In this document: piece after piece, positions 34,616 to 42,322 of the stretch
Layout of the letters: each line of letters starts with the position of its first letter
Position numbering within the stretch: position 1 is the stretch's first letter
Origin: DATADD01 sp046262355
GTDB lineage: Bacteria; Actinomycetota; CADDZG01; WHSQ01
Length of the DNA stretch: 47,779 nt
Assembly: GCA_046262355.1 (NCBI GenBank)
Contig: JBHEMX010000098.1
Location: 1-47,779 of the forward strand
Direction of reading: 5' to 3'
The notes under the pieces: generated by a model
The model's database searches: none
The model's input: only the letters and a program-made list of their open reading frames with translations
What the model was told of the DNA's origin: nothing
Made by a program: the position numbers and the translations under genes

Positions 34616-35218
34616 ATGTGGCAGAAGACCTATTCGGTTGAGCTACGGGGCGATGTCACCCCCGGCCAGGTCATCGAGACGTGGAAGCAGAACTTCCCAG
34701 ACTTCTGGCCACAGCACAACCGCTTCTTCGGGCCGCTCACCGGCATCGCTCCGGGAGAGGTCGCTCTTCTCAACCTCACGATGCCAGGACGGCTCAAGCT
34801 ATCGACGGGCGTCCTGGTGCTCTACACCGATGAGGAGTCTTTCACGCTCATGACCCCGGAGGGCCATATGTTCGCCGGCTGGATAACATTCAGCGCCTTC
34901 GAGCGATCCGGAGGGACCGTTGCACAGGCACAGGTGCTGATGAGGGCGTCGGACCCGCTTTACGAGGCGGGATTGACCTTCGGCGGCCATCGCAAGGAGG
35001 ACAGGTTCTGGGAGCACACCCTCGGTGCCCTCGCCGCCCATCTCGGCGTGTCCGCGATGGTCGAGACGCGCACGCTGTGCGTCGACAAGAAGAGACAGTG
35101 GGGGCGGCTTGCGAACATCCGTCACAATGCGGCGATCCGCTCCGGCCTCTACGCGCTGGCGGCGCCGGCGCGCGGTGTCGCCGGTGCGTTGCGCGGTCGC
35201 TCGAGCCGCGACTCGTGA
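34616..35218 (+). CDS. Unrecognised protein with SRPBCC/DUF1990-like character
   Basis: A 200-residue protein with no clear catalytic motif. The central part (PGRLKLSTGVLVLYTDEESFTL, HMFAGWITFSAF) has the beta-rich pattern of the SRPBCC/DUF1990 fold, which binds lipids or small hydrophobic molecules; this is a weak impression. It begins 36 nt after the SpoIIE-type gene and is probably co-transcribed with it. Confidence 0.55.
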   Translation: MWQKTYSVELRGDVTPGQVIETWKQNFPDFWPQHNRFFGPLTGIAPGEVALLNLTMPGRLKLSTGVLVLYTDEESFTLMTPEGHMFAGWITFSAFERSGGTVAQAQVLMRASDPLYEAGLTFGGHRKEDRFWEHTLGALAAHLGVSAMVETRTLCVDKKRQWGRLANIRHNAAIRSGLYALAAPARGVAGALRGRSSRDS

Positions 35219-35266
35219 TGCGGCCGGATGGAGGTCCCGGCGCGATAGCGGGCCGCCAAAAGGAAA
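35219..35266. other. Non-coding tail of the convergent region
   Basis: It contains the T-rich run (minus strand) that follows the 6C-type terminator stem. No gene seen. Confidence 0.5.
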
Positions 35267-35350
35267 AGGAGCGCATCTCCTGGGGAGGGGGGCGGAAATG
35301 CGCTCCTGGGGATCTGTCCCTTGCGGATCCTCTCTAGGAGAGAACCACCA
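35258..35350 (-). ncRNA. 6C-type small RNA
   Basis: On the minus strand a short stem (CTCTC, CTA, GAGAG) is followed by a GGGACAGATCCCC element. A strong terminator stem AGGAGCGCAT/ATGCGCTCCT (35298-35307 with 35267-35276) then encloses a C-rich loop with six consecutive Cs, and TTTTCCTTTT follows. This matches my memory of the actinobacterial 6C RNA, defined by stem-loops with six or more cytosines and a GGAGCGCA/TGCGCTCC final stem. In mycobacteria it is thought to pair through the C-rich loops with G-rich mRNA sites. Exact ends are estimates. It lies between convergent protein genes and just downstream of a direct repeat shared with the two-component promoter. Confidence 0.7.
35267..35307 (-). 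terminator. Rho-independent terminator of the 6C-type RNA
   Basis: A 10-bp perfect stem with a 21-nt loop, followed on the minus strand by a T-rich run. It would also stop read-through from the gene at 35381-35695. Confidence 0.75.
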
Positions 35351-35356
35351 ACGGGA

Positions 35357-35372
35357 TAAAGGGAAGTTAAAG
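35357..35372 (-). promoter_or_regulatory. Direct-repeat site A (upstream of the 6C-type RNA)
   Basis: On the minus strand CTTTAACTTCCCTTTA contains two CTTTA units 11 bp apart, the one-helical-turn spacing of OmpR/PhoB-family sites. Its core is identical at all but one position to site C next to the response regulator gene, and the match continues into the CCCG that follows. Confidence 0.55.
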
Positions 35373-35380
35373 ACGAGCGG

Positions 35381-35695
35381 TTACCTGTTGGTAGCTATCT
35401 CGCCGTCGTCGGTGATGCGTAGCTCTCGTGCCGGAGTGGGCGGCTCGACCCAGGACTCGGCGGTCTCGGCCTCCATGGCCCCGATGCTCTCGAGCCACCA
35501 CTCGAGCAAGGTGATCGACGACTCCGACGTGTGGATCGGCTCTTCGGCAAGACCCGTGTCGAGCTCTCGATGCAGCTGCACGCTTCTGCCCAGCGGCCCC
35601 TGCATCGCCTCTCTGTAGTCGCGGTCGTCGCCTTGAAGCGCGTCCAGTCCCTCCTCGAGGATCTGGCGCGCCAGCGATGCGTTCACTTTCGTCAC
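35381..35695 (-). CDS. Small helical protein, DUF4404-like at most
   Basis: A 104-residue acidic protein starting at GTG with AAGGAGG 6 nt upstream. The sequence is helical (ASLARQILEEGLDALQGDD, SSITLLEWWLESIGAME) and recalls DUF4404-type proteins, but the match is not strong enough to name it. It is upstream of the 6C-type RNA on the same strand and about 50 bp before the direct repeat. Function unknown. Confidence 0.65.
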   Translation of the reverse strand: MTKVNASLARQILEEGLDALQGDDRDYREAMQGPLGRSVQLHRELDTGLAEEPIHTSESSITLLEWWLESIGAMEAETAESWVEPPTPARELRITDDGEIATNR

Positions 35696-35845
35696 GTCCC
35701 GCCTCCTTCAGAGGGTCACGATCTGAAGCTTCAGCTTCGTCCAACGACGTCCCCTTCGTCATCCCTCGGGCGGGGGTACGGCGGCACCCTCTCGGGGAGG
35801 GGTGGTGAGTGGGGCCGGGCGCCTATCCGCCGGCTCGAGACAGCC

Positions 35846-36052
35846 TCATCCCTGAGCGGGCCGCGGCTTGCGGCCCCGGAGCCGCGGAACCTTCATGTCC
35901 GCGTGCGCCCAGCACTTCTCGCGCCGGTTGTACTGAGAGAGCACCGTGGAGCATCCGGCTGCGGCGCATATGCGGCCCTTGCCGAAGGTGCGCGAGGCCG
36001 ACGGCAAGGCCCGCGCCTTGATCCCCTGAACGGTGGACCTTTGCTTGCTCAT
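35846..36052 (-). CDS. Small Cys/His protein, probable zinc binder
   Basis: A 68-residue basic protein. ICAAAGCSTVLSQYNRREKCWAH supplies three cysteines and one histidine spaced like a compact zinc finger. Similar short proteins occur in actinobacteria without a known role; binding of nucleic acid is possible given the net positive charge. GGAGGAG lies directly before the ATG, and direct-repeat site B lies 53 bp upstream. Confidence 0.7.
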   Translation of the reverse strand: MSKQRSTVQGIKARALPSASRTFGKGRICAAAGCSTVLSQYNRREKCWAHADMKVPRLRGRKPRPAQG

Positions 36053-36104
36053 GACTCCTCCAGAGTCGGGCTCGATGAGGGCTCCCAGTCAAGCAGGGCG
36101 GTGG

Positions 36105-36121
36105 TAAAGGGCCGGTAAAGG
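36105..36121 (-). promoter_or_regulatory. Direct-repeat site B (upstream of the small Cys/His gene)
   Basis: On the minus strand CCTTTACCGGCCCTTTA has two CCTTTA units exactly 11 bp apart, pointing at the gene whose ATG is 53 bp downstream. Same geometry as sites A, C and D. Confidence 0.45.
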
Positions 36122-36125
36122 TTCC

Positions 36126-37133
36126 TTACGGCAGGCGCCCCGTCCAGGCGAGCGACAGCCCGCCGGCCAGGCCTGCCAGAACGAGCGCGGCGGCTGCGAA
36201 GGCGGCGGTTACCTCACGCCGATCCTTGACGAAGCCGATGCGTGAACCGAGCGTGTCGTAGATGCGGCGGAGGTCGTCCTCGGTCGGAGCCGTGAAGTAG
36301 TCGCCGCCCGTAGTGTCCGCCATCTCCCGCAACGTGTCGTAGTCGGGTGGAACCCGTATCAGACGAGGTCTTCCTAGGGCATCCTCACCCTCCACGACGC
36401 CATCCGGAGTTCCGAGGGCGATCGTGAACGTCGGTATCTGCAGCTCGCGCGCGGTCTCTGCCGCCTCCAGGGGCTGGATGCGACCTGTCGTGTTGAAGCC
36501 ATCCGACAGAAGCAGGACGGCATCCAAGGGACGCCGATCTCCGGTGCGATCCCTGTCGGGAGTGGAGGAGGGAGGGAGACTGCCGGCCGAGCCCGAGGTC
36601 TCATGGTTGAGGGCCAGCGCGGTCGCGAGCGCGTCGCCCATCGCGGTGCCACCTTGCGGGCTCAATGAGCCGATCGCGTCTCGCACGGCCGTTCGATCCG
36701 TCGTTGGCTGGGCGAGAACGTGTGCGCGTTCGGAGAACGTGACCAGGCCGACCTGGAACTCCTCGGGGAGTTGCTCGAGGAACGAGCGCGCTGCGACCTG
36801 GGCCGCGGCCAACCTGGTCGGCCGCACGTCCGTCGCCTCCATCGAACCCGATGTATCGATCGAGAGCACTACGGTCGCTCTCTGGCGCGGCACGAGGACC
36901 GTGGCCTGCGGACGAGCCGATCCAAGAAGCAGCGCCGAGAGCGCAAGGACGTAGAGCCCGATCGGAAGCCATCGCCGCCACGGCGCCGCGCGCGGCAGCA
37001 CCGATCGTAAGACGTCGAGATTCGTGTAGCGGATCGTGTACCGCGCGCGGCGCCGGTGAACGAGAAGCTGCAGCGTCACGGCAAGGGGCACCAAGAGCAG
37101 GCCCCAGAGGAACACCGGCGAGGCGAACGTCAT
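36126..37133 (-). CDS. VWA-domain membrane protein, BatA-like (first copy)
   Basis: A 335-residue protein. An N-terminal membrane segment pair (MTFASPVFLWGLLLVPLAV; IGLYVLALSALLLGSA) precedes a von Willebrand A domain with intact MIDAS: DTSGSM, GTAMGDAL and LLSDGFNTTG. A last membrane helix (AFAAAALVLAGLAGGLSLAW) ends it. In MoxR-DUF58-Bat clusters such proteins act in envelope stress or protein complex assembly. ATG 37133 overlaps the DUF58 stop (ATGA). A paralogue lies at 42323-43264. Confidence 0.88.
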   Translation of the reverse strand: MTFASPVFLWGLLLVPLAVTLQLLVHRRRARYTIRYTNLDVLRSVLPRAAPWRRWLPIGLYVLALSALLLGSARPQATVLVPRQRATVVLSIDTSGSMEATDVRPTRLAAAQVAARSFLEQLPEEFQVGLVTFSERAHVLAQPTTDRTAVRDAIGSLSPQGGTAMGDALATALALNHETSGSAGSLPPSSTPDRDRTGDRRPLDAVLLLSDGFNTTGRIQPLEAAETARELQIPTFTIALGTPDGVVEGEDALGRPRLIRVPPDYDTLREMADTTGGDYFTAPTEDDLRRIYDTLGSRIGFVKDRREVTAAFAAAALVLAGLAGGLSLAWTGRLP

Positions 37134-38002
37134 CGGAAACGCCGCCGTGAAGAGATGAAGCCGGCCAGCGATCGCAGCCAGTCTCCGGAGGTCGACAGCA
37201 CCACGTGGTCGCTGCCCGTCGAGCGAACGGCGCGCCGGAGCTCCTCTCGCTCGGCGGTCGCCGCCTCGCTGAAGCGGCGACGGAGAAGCACGTCTCGGGT
37301 ATCGACGCGCACCTGTCTTCCCGTCTCCGGATCGACGAGCCAAACGTCCCCCACATCGGCAAGCTCCTGCTCGCGCGGGTCACGGATCTCAACGGCCACG
37401 ACGTCGTGACGGTAGGCGACTCGCATGAGGGCTTTCCTCCAGTCGCGTTCGCCGCGGAGATCCGAAACGATGAACACGGCGCCTCGAGGCCCCGCGGCCG
37501 TTGCGACGAGATGGAGCGCGTCGGCGAGGGACGTACGACCTGATCCCTCGAGCACGTCTGCGTCCCGCAGCTCCCACAGCGCGCCCAGCATGCCAACCTT
37601 GCCGGGACGTGGGACGATCCGCGCCCGTGCCGGGCTGCCGAACGCGATCGTGCGGAGATGATTACCTCGGGCGGAGGCGACATGTCCCGCGGCGAGAGCG
37701 ACCCCCTCGGCGACATCGGCCTTACGACGGTCGGCCGTTCCGAAGGCCATGGACGGGGACGAGTCGAGCAGGATCCAGGTCGTCAGGTTCCTCTCGGCGA
37801 GATGGACCCGCACGTGCGGTTCGCCCGTCCTCGCAGTGACGTTCCACTCGATCTGGCGGACGTCGTCGCCGAGCTCGTAGCGGCGGACCTGCGCGAGCTC
37901 CATCCCCGGGCCGTAGGTGCTCGACTGGAACTCTCCCTGCAGGAGACCGTCGATGCGTCGTCGCACCTCGAGGTCGAGCGCGCGCAACAACGTGTCCGGC
38001 AT
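37130..38002 (-). CDS. DUF58 domain protein
   Basis: A 290-residue protein with the DUF58 core (YELGDDVRQIEWNVTARTGEPHVRV, followed by the VWA-like ILLDSSPSMAFG). It is the standard middle partner of MoxR and Bat genes and is thought to act in substrate handling by the MoxR ATPase. ATG 38002 gives the typical opening LLRALDLEVRRRIDGLLQGEFQS; its ribosome-binding site is weak. It is coupled to the VWA gene downstream by ATGA overlap. Confidence 0.88.
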   Translation of the reverse strand: MPDTLLRALDLEVRRRIDGLLQGEFQSSTYGPGMELAQVRRYELGDDVRQIEWNVTARTGEPHVRVHLAERNLTTWILLDSSPSMAFGTADRRKADVAEGVALAAGHVASARGNHLRTIAFGSPARARIVPRPGKVGMLGALWELRDADVLEGSGRTSLADALHLVATAAGPRGAVFIVSDLRGERDWRKALMRVAYRHDVVAVEIRDPREQELADVGDVWLVDPETGRQVRVDTRDVLLRRRFSEAATAEREELRRAVRSTGSDHVVLSTSGDWLRSLAGFISSRRRFR

Positions 38003-38048
38003 CGGCCCCGGACCGGGGCGGGCAGGCGTTCGCGCCTGCGTCGTTGCC

Positions 38049-39071
38049 CTACGCACTCTGCTCGCGAGCGAGATCGAGCGCAGGCGTGGGTATCTGTGCC
38101 ACCACCCGCTCGAGGATGTCGTCCGCGGAGACCGATTCGGCAAGTGCCTCGTAGGTGAGGACGAGCCTATGCCGCAGCACGTCCTTAGCGAGATCACGCA
38201 CGTCCTGAGGCAGGACGTAGCTGCGTCCGCGCAGGAGGGCAAGCGCCCGAGCGGAGTGGATCAGGTTTATCGAGCCGCGCGGACTAGCTCCGTAAGCGAT
38301 GTACGGATCGAGGTCCGGCAGCTTGTAGCCGCCCGGGTCACGCGTCGCCATCGTGAGTGCAACGGCGTATTCACGTATCAGCCTGTCGACGTAGATCCCC
38401 GCCACGTCGCGCTGGAAGCGAACCAGGTCCGTGCTCGTGAGGATCTGCTCGATCCGCGGCGCGTTGTGGAGCGAGCGCTCGACCACGGCCATCTCCTCGC
38501 CGAAGCTGGGATAGTCGACGACGACCTTCATCATGAAACGGTCGAGCTGAGCTTCGGGCAGCGGATACGTGCCCTCGGATTCGATGGGATTCTGCGTTGC
38601 CATCACGAGGAACGGTTCCCGCACCTTGAAGCTCTCGGCGCCTATCGTCACCTGCTTCTCCTGCATCACTTCGAGCAGCGCCGATTGCACCTTGGCCGGC
38701 GCGCGGTTTATCTCATCGGCGAGCAGGAAGTTGCAGAAGATCGGCCCGAGCTCGGTATCGAAGGTACCGGAGCCGGCCTTGTAGATGCGCGTGCCGATGA
38801 GGTCGGAGGGAACCAGATCGGGCGTGAACTGGATGCGTTTGAAGTCGCCGCCCAGGACCTCGGCGAGGGTCTTGACGGTCAGCGTTTTCGCAAGCCCCGG
38901 AACGCCTTCTATCAACAGATGACCGCCCGCCAGCAGCGCCACCATGACGCGCTCCAGCATGGCCTCCTGGCTGACGATCACGCGCTTCATCTCGAACAGC
39001 GCGGCCTCGAGCACCACGCGCGCGTCGTCGCTTGGACCAACGGCGCCCAGCTTGCCTGTGCGATCGGTCAC
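38049..39071 (-). CDS. MoxR family AAA ATPase
   Basis: A 340-residue AAA+ ATPase, probably a chaperone that remodels protein complexes. Walker A is GVPGLAKT, Walker B LLADEINRAPAKVQSALLEVMQE and sensor MATQNPIESEGTYPLPEAQLDRFM, all diagnostic of MoxR. GTG 39071 is chosen because GGAGGAGG lies just upstream; an ATG at 39086 includes that site within the coding sequence. It heads a MoxR-DUF58-VWA operon and begins 34 bp after the HtrA stop. Confidence 0.92.
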   Translation of the reverse strand: MTDRTGKLGAVGPSDDARVVLEAALFEMKRVIVSQEAMLERVMVALLAGGHLLIEGVPGLAKTLTVKTLAEVLGGDFKRIQFTPDLVPSDLIGTRIYKAGSGTFDTELGPIFCNFLLADEINRAPAKVQSALLEVMQEKQVTIGAESFKVREPFLVMATQNPIESEGTYPLPEAQLDRFMMKVVVDYPSFGEEMAVVERSLHNAPRIEQILTSTDLVRFQRDVAGIYVDRLIREYAVALTMATRDPGGYKLPDLDPYIAYGASPRGSINLIHSARALALLRGRSYVLPQDVRDLAKDVLRHRLVLTYEALAESVSADDILERVVAQIPTPALDLAREQSA

Positions 39072-39105
39072 CGCCCCTCCTCCCATCCGGTCCTGCAGGC
39101 AATCA

Positions 39106-40260
39106 TCATTGTCGTCCTACCCGAACGTCGACGCTCACCGTGCTCCCGTTGCGGAAGACGTCCAGCGTCACGGTCGTGCCGGGCGGCGTCGGCCGCACGC
39201 GCGCCGCCAGCTCCGTCATGCTGGTGATCGGGTCGCCCTCGAATCCGGTGATGAGATCGCCCGAGCGCAGGCCGGCGTCGGCGGCGGGTGTTCCGGGCTG
39301 GACCTCGGTGATGAGAGCGCCGGGTTTCCCGCTGACCGGCTCGGTGCCGCCGACACCGAGGAAGCCGATCGCCGGGGCCCGGCCCTTGAGCAGCGCATCC
39401 GCCACGGAAGCGGCGGTGTCGATGGGGATCGCGAAGCCGACGCCTGCGTTGACGCCGGAGTCGCTGCGTATCGCATCGTTGATGCCTATGACCCGGCCCT
39501 GGCGGTCGACCAGGGCCCCGCCGGAGTTCCCGGGATTGATGGGGGCGTCGGTCTGGATCATGTTCGCGGCGCTGCCGTTGCCGGTCACGATGCTGCGGTT
39601 GATGGCGCTCACGACTCCGGCCGTGACGGTCCCCTCGAGTCCGAAGGGGCTCCCGATCGCTACGGCGAGCTGCCCGACGCGCACGGGTACGTCGACCGCG
39701 AGCACGCCCGCCGGCAGTCCTTGACGGTCGACGCGCACGACGGCCACGTCGGTGGCCGCATCGGCGCCGACCACCTCGCCGCCGATGCGAGTGCCGTCGG
39801 CGAGCCTGACGGTCACCTCTGAGCTGCCCTCGACGACGTGGGCCGCGGTGAGGATGAAGCCGTCTTCGTCGTAGATCACGCCCGAGCCGAGACCCCTGCC
39901 GGTCTCGATCTGAACGACCGAGGGGAGCACTGCCTTGGCCACTGCCGGAACGGCGTCCGCGCCTCGCACGTTGACCGGCCCGGGCGCGGCGCTCGTGCTC
40001 GGCCGCCCCGCCGATGCGGGTGCGGGATCGTCCAGCTGGATGTACGCGACGCCGTAGCCGCCCGCCGCCACGAGGGCGGCGAGAATGACGGCGACCCAGC
40101 GGCGTCTCGGACCGGCGCCGTGTCCGGAGGTCACCTCGGGTCGCCGCGCGGCGCCCACCTCGGGCGCAGGCCCGTCCAGCGCTCGCTGGATCCACTCGGG
40201 CGGTTCCGGTTCTCCCCAGCGCTCTGTCGGACGGGAAGCGTCTTCTTCCTTGGTTGCCAT
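39106..40260 (-). CDS. HtrA/DegP-type serine protease with PDZ domain
   Basis: A 384-residue membrane-tethered protease. The order is a Pro-rich cytoplasmic tail, one membrane helix (WVAVILAALVAAGGYGVAYI), the trypsin-like domain and a C-terminal PDZ domain (VQPGTPAADAGLRSGDLITGFEG). The triad is His in LTAAHVVEG, Asp in ATDVAVVRV and Ser in NPGNSGGALV. It would degrade misfolded proteins outside the membrane. AGGAAGGA precedes the ATG. It is divergent from the two-component genes, recalling the MprAB-PepD pairing of mycobacteria, and direct-repeat site C lies 50 bp upstream. Confidence 0.93.
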   Translation of the reverse strand: MATKEEDASRPTERWGEPEPPEWIQRALDGPAPEVGAARRPEVTSGHGAGPRRRWVAVILAALVAAGGYGVAYIQLDDPAPASAGRPSTSAAPGPVNVRGADAVPAVAKAVLPSVVQIETGRGLGSGVIYDEDGFILTAAHVVEGSSEVTVRLADGTRIGGEVVGADAATDVAVVRVDRQGLPAGVLAVDVPVRVGQLAVAIGSPFGLEGTVTAGVVSAINRSIVTGNGSAANMIQTDAPINPGNSGGALVDRQGRVIGINDAIRSDSGVNAGVGFAIPIDTAASVADALLKGRAPAIGFLGVGGTEPVSGKPGALITEVQPGTPAADAGLRSGDLITGFEGDPITSMTELAARVRPTPPGTTVTLDVFRNGSTVSVDVRVGRQ

Positions 40261-40309
40261 AGCGAGTCCTTCCTGTGGCCGATCGACACCGAGCTTAGGG
40301 AGCGCGGGC

Positions 40310-40326
40310 TAAAGGCAAGTTAAAGG
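40310..40326 (-). promoter_or_regulatory. Direct-repeat site C (htrA/response regulator divergent region)
   Basis: On the minus strand CCTTTAACTTGCCTTTA has two CCTTTA units exactly 11 bp apart. It lies 50 bp from the htrA ATG and centred about 47 bp from the response regulator ATG, where an OmpR-type activator would touch RNA polymerase. Autoregulation is inferred. Confidence 0.6.
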
Positions 40327-40352
40327 GCTTCGTCTGTCTCGGCGGCCCTGCC

Positions 40353-40358
40353 TAAACT
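40353..40358 (+). promoter_or_regulatory. Candidate -10 of the response regulator gene
   Basis: TAAACT ends 6 nt before ATG 40365; no Shine-Dalgarno is present, so the message is probably leaderless. No consensus -35 is seen, consistent with activation from site C. Confidence 0.45.
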
Positions 40359-40364
40359 GGCCCT

Positions 40365-41054
40365 ATGCGGATACTGGTCGTGGAGGACGAGCGCGACCTC
40401 GCAGACGCGATCGCCAGGGGACTGCGGGGCGAAGGCTACGCCGTGGACGTGGCCTACGAGGGCAACGACGGGCTCGAGAAGGCGCTCGTCAACGCCTACG
40501 ACCTGTTGTGCCTCGATGTGAACGTTCCCGGCATGAACGGGCGAGCGATCGCGCGGCGCGTGCTCGGAGGGTACGGGAACGGTCGCGGCAGCCCTCCTCG
40601 CATCCTGCTGCTCACGGCGCTCGGAGAGATAGAGGATCGCGTCGCCGGTCTCGACGACGGCGCCGACGACTACCTCGTCAAGCCCTTCGCCTTCCCGGAG
40701 CTCGCCGCGCGTGCACGCGCGCTGTTGCGGCGCGACTCGGTCCGCTCCGGGTCTCTCTTGACCGTCGGCTCGATCGAGCTCGACGAGCGGCGACATGAGG
40801 CAAGTCGAGATGGACGCGATCTGCGCTTGACGCCCAAGGAGTTCGCCCTGCTTCACTACTTCATGAGCCGGGCGGGCGACGTCTTGTCGCAGGAGGACCT
40901 CCTCGAGCACGTCTGGGACGAGAACGCGGATCCTTTCACGAAGACGGTTCGGGTCACGATCATGACGCTTCGGCGCAAGCTTGCCGTGGCAGGGAGGGGG
41001 CAGCCGATCGAGACGGTCGTGGGCCGCGGCTACAGGTTGAGGGAGAACGGATGA
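40365..41054 (+). CDS. OmpR/PhoB-family response regulator
   Basis: A 229-residue regulator. The receiver domain has the acidic pair EDE (residues 7-9), phospho-acceptor Asp51 (LLCLDVNVPGMNG), Thr in LLLTALGE and Lys in DDYLVKPFAFPEL. The C-terminal winged helix (LRLTPKEFALLHYFMSRAGDVLSQEDLLEHVW, VTIMTLRRKL, VVGRGYRL) is of OmpR type, which binds direct repeats at 11-bp period. The stop overlaps the kinase ATG by four bases. Confidence 0.93.
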   Translation: MRILVVEDERDLADAIARGLRGEGYAVDVAYEGNDGLEKALVNAYDLLCLDVNVPGMNGRAIARRVLGGYGNGRGSPPRILLLTALGEIEDRVAGLDDGADDYLVKPFAFPELAARARALLRRDSVRSGSLLTVGSIELDERRHEASRDGRDLRLTPKEFALLHYFMSRAGDVLSQEDLLEHVWDENADPFTKTVRVTIMTLRRKLAVAGRGQPIETVVGRGYRLRENG

Positions 41055-42283
41055 GAACCGCCGATCGCGTCGTCAACGCGCTCCCCGAGTGGATGCGTTC
41101 GGCTCGCTTCCGCATCACGATCCTTTACTCGGTCGTCCTCTTCTTGCTTGCGTCCATGCTGCTCGCCACCGTCTATCTCGCGCTGCACTCGAGCTTGAGC
41201 AACGAGCCGGTGTCGCGCCGGTACGCGGACCTAGGGTTCGGGCAGGCCGAGGTGGTGAGCGCACCGGAGTTCGAGCGGCGCGTCAACAAGAACACGCTCT
41301 ACAACATGCGGAAGTTCTCCTTCGGCGCCCTCGGCGTTCTCTTCGTCGTGAGCCTCGGTGTGGGATGGGTCATCTCGGGACGCGTACTGGCGCCGATCGA
41401 CCGCATCACCGACGTCGCCAACCGCATCCAAGCGACCGACCTCTCCCGAAGGATCCATCTCAACGGACCCGAGGACGAGCTCAAGCGACTCGCGGACACG
41501 TTCGACAGCATGCTTGCGCGCCTCGACGACGCCTTCGCGATGCAGCGCCGCTTCATCGCCGATGCGTCACATGAGTTGCGCAATCCGCTGGCTGTTATCA
41601 GGACCAACCTCGAGGTCGACCTCGCGGACCCGAACGCGAGCAGGGACAAGCTGCGTCAGACCGCCGCGGTCGTGAAGCGGGCGACGGAGCGCATGACCCG
41701 CCTCGTCGACGACCTCCTCGCACTCGCCCGCCTCGATGCTCCCAACGCGGTCTCAGAGAGCGTGGCCCTCGGGACGGTGGCCCGCGAGGTAGTCGAGGAG
41801 TTCGAGGCCATGGCTTTCGAGAGCGACGTTCGGCTCGCGGGAGGCGGCGACGACGACACAGTAGTCGAGGGCGACGCGGGTGCCCTCAAGCGCGCAGTCG
41901 CCAACCTCGTCGAGAACGCGATCTGGTTCAGTCCCGGCGGGTCGAGCGTCACGACCGCCACCGGCCGCGACGGCTCGTGGGCATGGGTCGCGGTGTCCGA
42001 CCAGGGGCCCGGCATCGCGGCCGAGGACCACGAGATGATCTTCGAACGCTTCTGGCGCGCCGATAAGTCACGCTCTCGGACCCACGGGGGCAGCGGGCTC
42101 GGGCTCGCGATAGTCCGGCAGATAGCGAGCGGCCACGGCGGCGTCGTGAGGCTCTTCTCTGAGACCGGAGCCGGGTCGACGTTCGTCGTGTGGCTGCCGA
42201 TCGAGAGACGTTCGGGACACTCGGACGGAAGGTCGCCTCAACCTCCGGACCGACTGCCCCTACAGGTTGCATCGAGGGCTTAA
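41051..42283 (+). CDS. Sensor histidine kinase
   Basis: A 410-residue membrane kinase. Two membrane helices (ITILYSVVLFLLASMLLATVYLAL and FGALGVLFVVSLGVGWVI) enclose an external loop of only about 45 residues. HAMP follows (SGRVLAPIDRITDVANRIQATDLSRRI), then HisKA with DASHELRNPLAVIRTNLE (phospho-His) and HATPase with NLVENAIWFSP, DQGPGIAAED and GGSGLGLAIVRQI. The small sensor loop suggests detection of membrane or envelope state. It partners the regulator just upstream. Confidence 0.93.
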   Translation: MRTADRVVNALPEWMRSARFRITILYSVVLFLLASMLLATVYLALHSSLSNEPVSRRYADLGFGQAEVVSAPEFERRVNKNTLYNMRKFSFGALGVLFVVSLGVGWVISGRVLAPIDRITDVANRIQATDLSRRIHLNGPEDELKRLADTFDSMLARLDDAFAMQRRFIADASHELRNPLAVIRTNLEVDLADPNASRDKLRQTAAVVKRATERMTRLVDDLLALARLDAPNAVSESVALGTVAREVVEEFEAMAFESDVRLAGGGDDDTVVEGDAGALKRAVANLVENAIWFSPGGSSVTTATGRDGSWAWVAVSDQGPGIAAEDHEMIFERFWRADKSRSRTHGGSGLGLAIVRQIASGHGGVVRLFSETGAGSTFVVWLPIERRSGHSDGRSPQPPDRLPLQVASRA

Positions 42284-42295
42284 CCCGGGCTTTAT
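42279..42295 (+). promoter_or_regulatory. Direct-repeat site D (upstream of the second VWA gene)
   Basis: CTTAACCCGGGCTTTAT has CTTAA and CTTTA units 11 bp apart, overlapping the end of the kinase gene and 28 bp before the VWA ATG. It is the weakest of the four sites. Confidence 0.35.
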
Positions 42296-42322
42296 CTCGA
42301 TCGTGGTGTGCTCGTGACCGAT

